A DNA stretch of 64,000 nt, from assembly GCA_025358255.1 (NCBI GenBank), contig JANYKC010000054.1:47355-111354 (forward strand), read 5' to 3'. Below, piece after piece: positions 60,065-64,000 of this stretch (within the stretch, counting starts at the first letter, position 1; the number at the start of each line of letters is the position of its first letter). Origin of the DNA: Spirochaetaceae bacterium (GTDB lineage Bacteria; Spirochaetota; Spirochaetia; Treponematales; Rectinemataceae). The position numbers and the translations under genes are program-made. The notes under the pieces were generated by a model. It saw only the letters and a list, made by a program, of their open reading frames with translations. It made no database searches and was not told the DNA's origin.

Positions 60065-60187
60065 GGCCAACTGTCTGGAACTTGCCGGCATCCAGGGGGG
60101 GCATTCAAGGACCATGCGGGGCAGGGCCTTGAAGGGCAGGGGGTGACTCCCTAGGCTCCGGAGGCCCTTCGGCTGTATAGTGGTCAT

Positions 60188-60964
60188 ATGGATTCCAACT
60201 TCGACCAGCTCTTTTTCGACCGAATGCATATCGACAATTATGCCCAGGCGCTTGCCGAATACAGCCCAAAGGACCTGAAGTCGCCCTTCAAGCCCATCGT
60301 GCCCCTGCTTTCCGTCCTCAAGGACCGCTACGATATCCTTGAAGGCATCATGGACGGACTGGGCATGGACAAGGCCTGCGAGCACCACCTGGAGTACACC
60401 GTCGAGCCCCGGCAGGGCAACGGCAAGGCCTCCTACACAGACCTCATGCTCCGCTACAAGGACTCCTCCCTCGCCCTCGAGGCGAAATGGACCGAGCCGC
60501 GCTACGAGACCGTCACCCAGTGGCTCCTGAAAGTCGGGGAAAGCCCGAACTCCCACCTCGTCATCCAGGGCTGGCTCAAGCAACTCCAGAAGCAGGCGAC
60601 CATCCCCCTGGTGGAGGAGAATTTCCCGGACGCCGTCTACCAGATGGTCTACCACGCCGCCGCGGCCTGCTATCAGTCCGCGCGTCCCCGGTTGGCCTAC
60701 GTCCTCTTCACGCCTGACCCCACGGGAACCTCGTCGACCGTCGACCAGTACCTCGCCGACCTGCGCTACTTCCACGGCCTCCTTGGCGACCCGGAGAACT
60801 TCAAGTTCCACGTGATCCAGATCGGCCTTGCGCCCACGCCCGCCTTCGCCGCAATCTCGGAGCTCCCCAAGGGCCTCGTGGCCACCGCGAACGCCGTGCG
60901 GGCCTCCTTGAAAGCGGAACCCCTCTTCGAGTTCGGCGAGGTGAAGATACTTCCGATCGTATAG
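60188..60964 (+). CDS. Hypothetical protein with PD-(D/E)XK nuclease-like motif
   Basis: YTDLMLRYKDSSLALEAKWTEP matches the D...ExK pattern; upstream HHLEYTVEP could supply the helix acidic residue. Confidence 0.6.
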   Translation: MDSNFDQLFFDRMHIDNYAQALAEYSPKDLKSPFKPIVPLLSVLKDRYDILEGIMDGLGMDKACEHHLEYTVEPRQGNGKASYTDLMLRYKDSSLALEAKWTEPRYETVTQWLLKVGESPNSHLVIQGWLKQLQKQATIPLVEENFPDAVYQMVYHAAAACYQSARPRLAYVLFTPDPTGTSSTVDQYLADLRYFHGLLGDPENFKFHVIQIGLAPTPAFAAISELPKGLVATANAVRASLKAEPLFEFGEVKILPIV

Positions 60965-60995
60965 CCTGGCCCCGGGTCAATGTGCCTTCTCGTTT

Positions 60996-61364
60996 CTAGG
61001 CCCACCTCGTCGCAAGGACTTCCTTGCCCACCGCGAGGAGGGAGTCGGTGTTGCGGTTTTCCCTGCCCTTGCGCCAGGCCGGCCCGATCTCGATCCTACG
61101 CGTCAGGCCCGAGATCTCCATGGTGACCAGGCTGCCGTTCCCGTCCGGGGGCGAGGGCGCGAAGCTCGGTACGATGGCCCAGCCGAGGCCGGAGAGGACC
61201 ATGCGGCGCACCGTCTCCAGCTGGCCGCCCTCGAAGGCGGTCTTCGGGCGGAAATCATTCAGGTAGAACAGCTCCTGGATGCGCGCGAGGAGGCCAGGGG
61301 CGCTTGCCCGGGAAAAGGCGATGAAGGGAAGGTCGGCGATGTCCGACGTCCCGCCGTCAGGCAT
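60996..61364 (-). pseudogene. LysR substrate-binding-domain remnant (no HTH)
   Basis: DIADLPFIAFSRASAPGLLARIQELFYLNDFRPKTAFEGGQLETVRRMVLSGLGWAIVPSFA; N-terminal HTH missing. Confidence 0.7.
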
Positions 61365-61369
61365 GATCC

Positions 61370-62095
61370 TGATGGTCGCGATGTCCCAAAGGCCATCGCC
61401 ATCGGGGGAAAAGGCTCCAGGATTCGATGGAGGCGCGGTCTCCGTAGCTTACTGACCCGGCAACAAACATTGGCTTGGGCCCATGATTCTGACCCGTAGC
61501 GACGGGCCAGAATCATGATAGAGCACCCGATGTTATGTTTCCGGGTCACGCCATAGTCGACCGCGAGGGAGGCATAGCAGTTGCCCTCGGCCACCAGCTT
61601 CCCCGTTTCATCCTTGCTGTCCCGCACCACGTATTCAGGGATCGTTGAACCGCTTCCCATGATCTCCGGCTCCAGGCCGGCGGTCGGGCTGGCGATCGCC
61701 ACTGCCCATGACTTCACGGACCCCCGGTTGCCGAAACGAAGGAGGATGTCCAGGCTATGCTTGGCACTTACCGAGGTGGATGAGAAGCCGGCCCGACGCG
61801 CCTGTATGCCGCTCTGTTCGACGGCCTTGGGCAGGTCCGCCACGGATACTGAAGCGGTGGACTTCCCCTCGAGGCCGACATCATCCCTCAGCGTCAGGAC
61901 GAGGGAATAGGAAGGCAAAGGGGTGACGAAAAGCCCTGTCGTGGATTTTCCGTCCCAAAGGATGGCAGGCGTAGGCCATTTGCCGGAAAATGCCCTGAAG
62001 CGCTTCCCTTCGGGCGTAAGCATGTCCAGGTTCCAGCTGCCGACGGCGGGAAGCGGCGATTTCGCGCCGATGGTGATCTGGAGCGGGGAGACCAT
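61370..62095 (-). pseudogene. OmpA-like/surface protein remnant with frameshifts
   Basis: LEPGHAY-frame reads PAILWDGKSTTGLFVTPLPSYSLVLTLRDDVGLEGKS...; SYGDRASIESW and FSPDGDGLWDIATIRI occur in two other frames. Confidence 0.55.
61453..61548. repeat. 96-bp nested palindromic element with terminal inverted repeats TGACCCGG...CCGGGTCA
   Basis: Outer arms TGACCCGGCAACAAACA / TGTTATGTTTCCGGGTCA; inner hairpin CATGATTCTGACCCGT-AGCG-ACGGGCCAGAATCATG (one mismatch); shared centre near 61500. Confidence 0.75.
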
Positions 62096-62674
62096 TCCAC
62101 CCGCCGCTGTAGCGACGCATCAACTTGTCGCTAGCATTCACTTCCGCTTTCCAGGCAGCGCGCAGTAACTTCTTGCCGGAAAAAGAAAAAACTGCATCCG
62201 GTCGACAACCCCGCCGCCATTGGGCGAGAAACCCTTGGACTCGGCCTGGAAAGCCGATAAATTGCCTAGGAAGGGATCGGGGGCGGGATTGATTTGGCTC
62301 TCTAGCAAGCCATGAAAGGGAGGAAAAAAATTAGAAAACAAAAATATAACAAATGTCTAATGGTCATTGGAGCCTCCTTCGGCTGGTAGATCATGGTTTA
62401 CCTACACTAGGGCTGGAGGATTGCGTCCAATTCAGTTTTGTAGGGAAGTGATACCGAAAAGGTATCAAAAAGGAGGCGGAAGGCGGGAACCCGTCCAAAA
62501 AGGGGGAGCGGCCTCATGGGGAACCGGGTACCCGCCTCAAGCCTATGAGAACGGATTTCCGTAATATGCCGCGCCTTTTTCCGCCTTTCACGTCACTGGG
62601 GAAAAAAACGGCGGATTTCCCTGATGGCGCGGCCGTCCTTTATTTCTCGGTACGATTTAAAACCCGACATAATC

Positions 62675-63916
62675 CTAATACATCCGCTCAAGCAGGGCGG
62701 CCAATTCATCGTCGGTAAAGGCCCTTGGGCTTGAGGCACGGTTGCGGTAGGTCAGGGCGTCAGCCAGGATGGCCGGCAATTCCTCGCGCCTGAGGCCCAG
62801 GGCGTGGAGGTTCGAGGGGATGCCGATGCGGGCAGCGAGGATCTTGATCGCCTCGACCAGGGCCGAAGCGGCCCGGTCCGCCTTGAGGCCTTCTACCGGA
62901 AGGCCGGCTGCGGCAGCCAAGTGAGCGAAGGGTTCTGGCGCGGTTTGGGCGCATGCCGCCGCGACATGGGGCAGGATGACGGCGTTGGCCACGCCATGGG
63001 CCACGCCTCCCCTGGCTCCGACCGGGTGGGCAAAGCCATGGACCATACCCAGTCCCGTCTGGCTGAAGGCGACCGCGACCATGGAAGAGGCCAGGGCCAG
63101 GTCGGCGGCGACCTCGGTCGATGGCGATTGCGAACAGAAAGGCCCGAGGGAGCGGAGGATGAGGCGGGCAGCTTCCCCGGCGATTGCCCGGGTGAGGGGG
63201 GTCGAGCGCTTCGACACATAGGACTCAAGGGCGTGGGTAAGGGCATCCATGCCCGTGGCGGCCTTGAGGTGGGCGCTCATGGTCGCCTGGACTTCCGGAT
63301 CGACAATCGCGACCCGGGGAAAGAGCCATGGGCTGGAAAGACCCAGCTTGCGCCCCGCGGCAGGATCTACGGTCACCGCGGCCGAGCTCATCTCGCTGCC
63401 GGATCCGGCGGTAGTGGGCAGGGCGATGAGGGGAAGGCCGGAATGCCCGAAAGCCTTTCGTCCATAGACGAAATCAAGCCAGGAAGCCTCGGGGAAGGGC
63501 GAACCAGGAAGGCGGGCATTGGCCGCAAAAAGGGCGGCTCCCTTGGCGCAATCGATGGGGCTCCCGCCGCCATATGCGATGACGCCGTCGCAGTTTTCCC
63601 CAACAATCTTCGATGCACAGTCCTCGATGCGCGCGGCGTCCGGGTCGTGGCTTACCTCGGCGTAAAGCCCGCAGTCCACGCCTGACGCCATAAGCGAGGC
63701 ACGGAGCCTCGCCAGCCCTTCCGAATCCTTGGTCGGTCCCTTCCCGGTCACGAGAAGGACACGGCGCAGGCCCAAGCCGGCGGCCTCCGCGCCGGTCTGG
63801 CTCACGCTGCCAGGGCCGAAAACCAGGCGGGTCGGGGCCTGGAAAACAAAGCTGTCGGGCATCCTGCATTCCCGGCATATTATACCTAGGAATCTCGATA
63901 ACCTTATATGAAACAA
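62675..63916 (-). CDS. Iron-containing alcohol dehydrogenase
   Basis: GVIAYGGGSPIDCAKGAA, LIALPTTAGSGSEMSSAAVTVD, MDALTHALESYVSKRSTPLTRAIA, GMVHGFAHPVGARGGVAHGVANAVILPH. Confidence 0.94.
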   Translation of the reverse strand: MFHIRLSRFLGIICRECRMPDSFVFQAPTRLVFGPGSVSQTGAEAAGLGLRRVLLVTGKGPTKDSEGLARLRASLMASGVDCGLYAEVSHDPDAARIEDCASKIVGENCDGVIAYGGGSPIDCAKGAALFAANARLPGSPFPEASWLDFVYGRKAFGHSGLPLIALPTTAGSGSEMSSAAVTVDPAAGRKLGLSSPWLFPRVAIVDPEVQATMSAHLKAATGMDALTHALESYVSKRSTPLTRAIAGEAARLILRSLGPFCSQSPSTEVAADLALASSMVAVAFSQTGLGMVHGFAHPVGARGGVAHGVANAVILPHVAAACAQTAPEPFAHLAAAAGLPVEGLKADRAASALVEAIKILAARIGIPSNLHALGLRREELPAILADALTYRNRASSPRAFTDDELAALLERMY

Positions 63917-64000
63917 GAAAATAGGGGTTTACAATAATTGGGACACTCGCTATAATATATTGCTAGTGAGGTTCCCATGCCGCGTGGCACCCAGATCATC

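Noticed and set aside
61482-61517. Rho-independent terminator
   Set aside because: Strong stem but no U-tract; it is the core of a larger palindrome.

Overview
High-GC bacterial chromosome window. The protein repertoire suggests a free-living spirochaete-like heterotroph, but this is inferred from protein families only. It is dominated by carbohydrate and nucleoside uptake and catabolism clusters: (i) ROK regulator / CUT1 sugar ABC transporter / beta-mannosidase; (ii) a ~10 kb co-directional locus of LacI regulator, CUT1 ABC transporter, large ADP-ribosylglycohydrolase (ARH)-family protein, CitD-CitE fusion, CitF and a second ARH protein; (iii) an Fbp/Afu-type ABC transporter with two binding proteins and a YesMN-type two-component system; (iv) three MCPs, a PDC-like periplasmic protein and DUF475; (v) a GH28/GH105 pectin-type cluster with CUT1 transporter and a hybrid AraC regulator with degenerate kinase and receiver domains; (vi) a purine cluster with DeoD, BMP-family ABC transporter, amidohydrolases, M20 amidohydrolase and amino-acid-type permease; (vii) a degraded stretch at 61-62.6 kb with OmpA-like and LysR-like remnants and a 96-bp nested palindrome. 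Best candidate for an undescribed system: the LacI-controlled citrate-lyase-like/ARH operon, whose fused acyl-carrier domain has lysine where the prosthetic-group serine is expected. Other notable signals: a ~20-bp sequence present in three exact copies, a perfect-consensus sigma-54 promoter before an Hsp20 gene, and paired LacI operators. No rRNA, tRNA or CRISPR was recognised. All family calls come from reading motifs by eye; no search was run.
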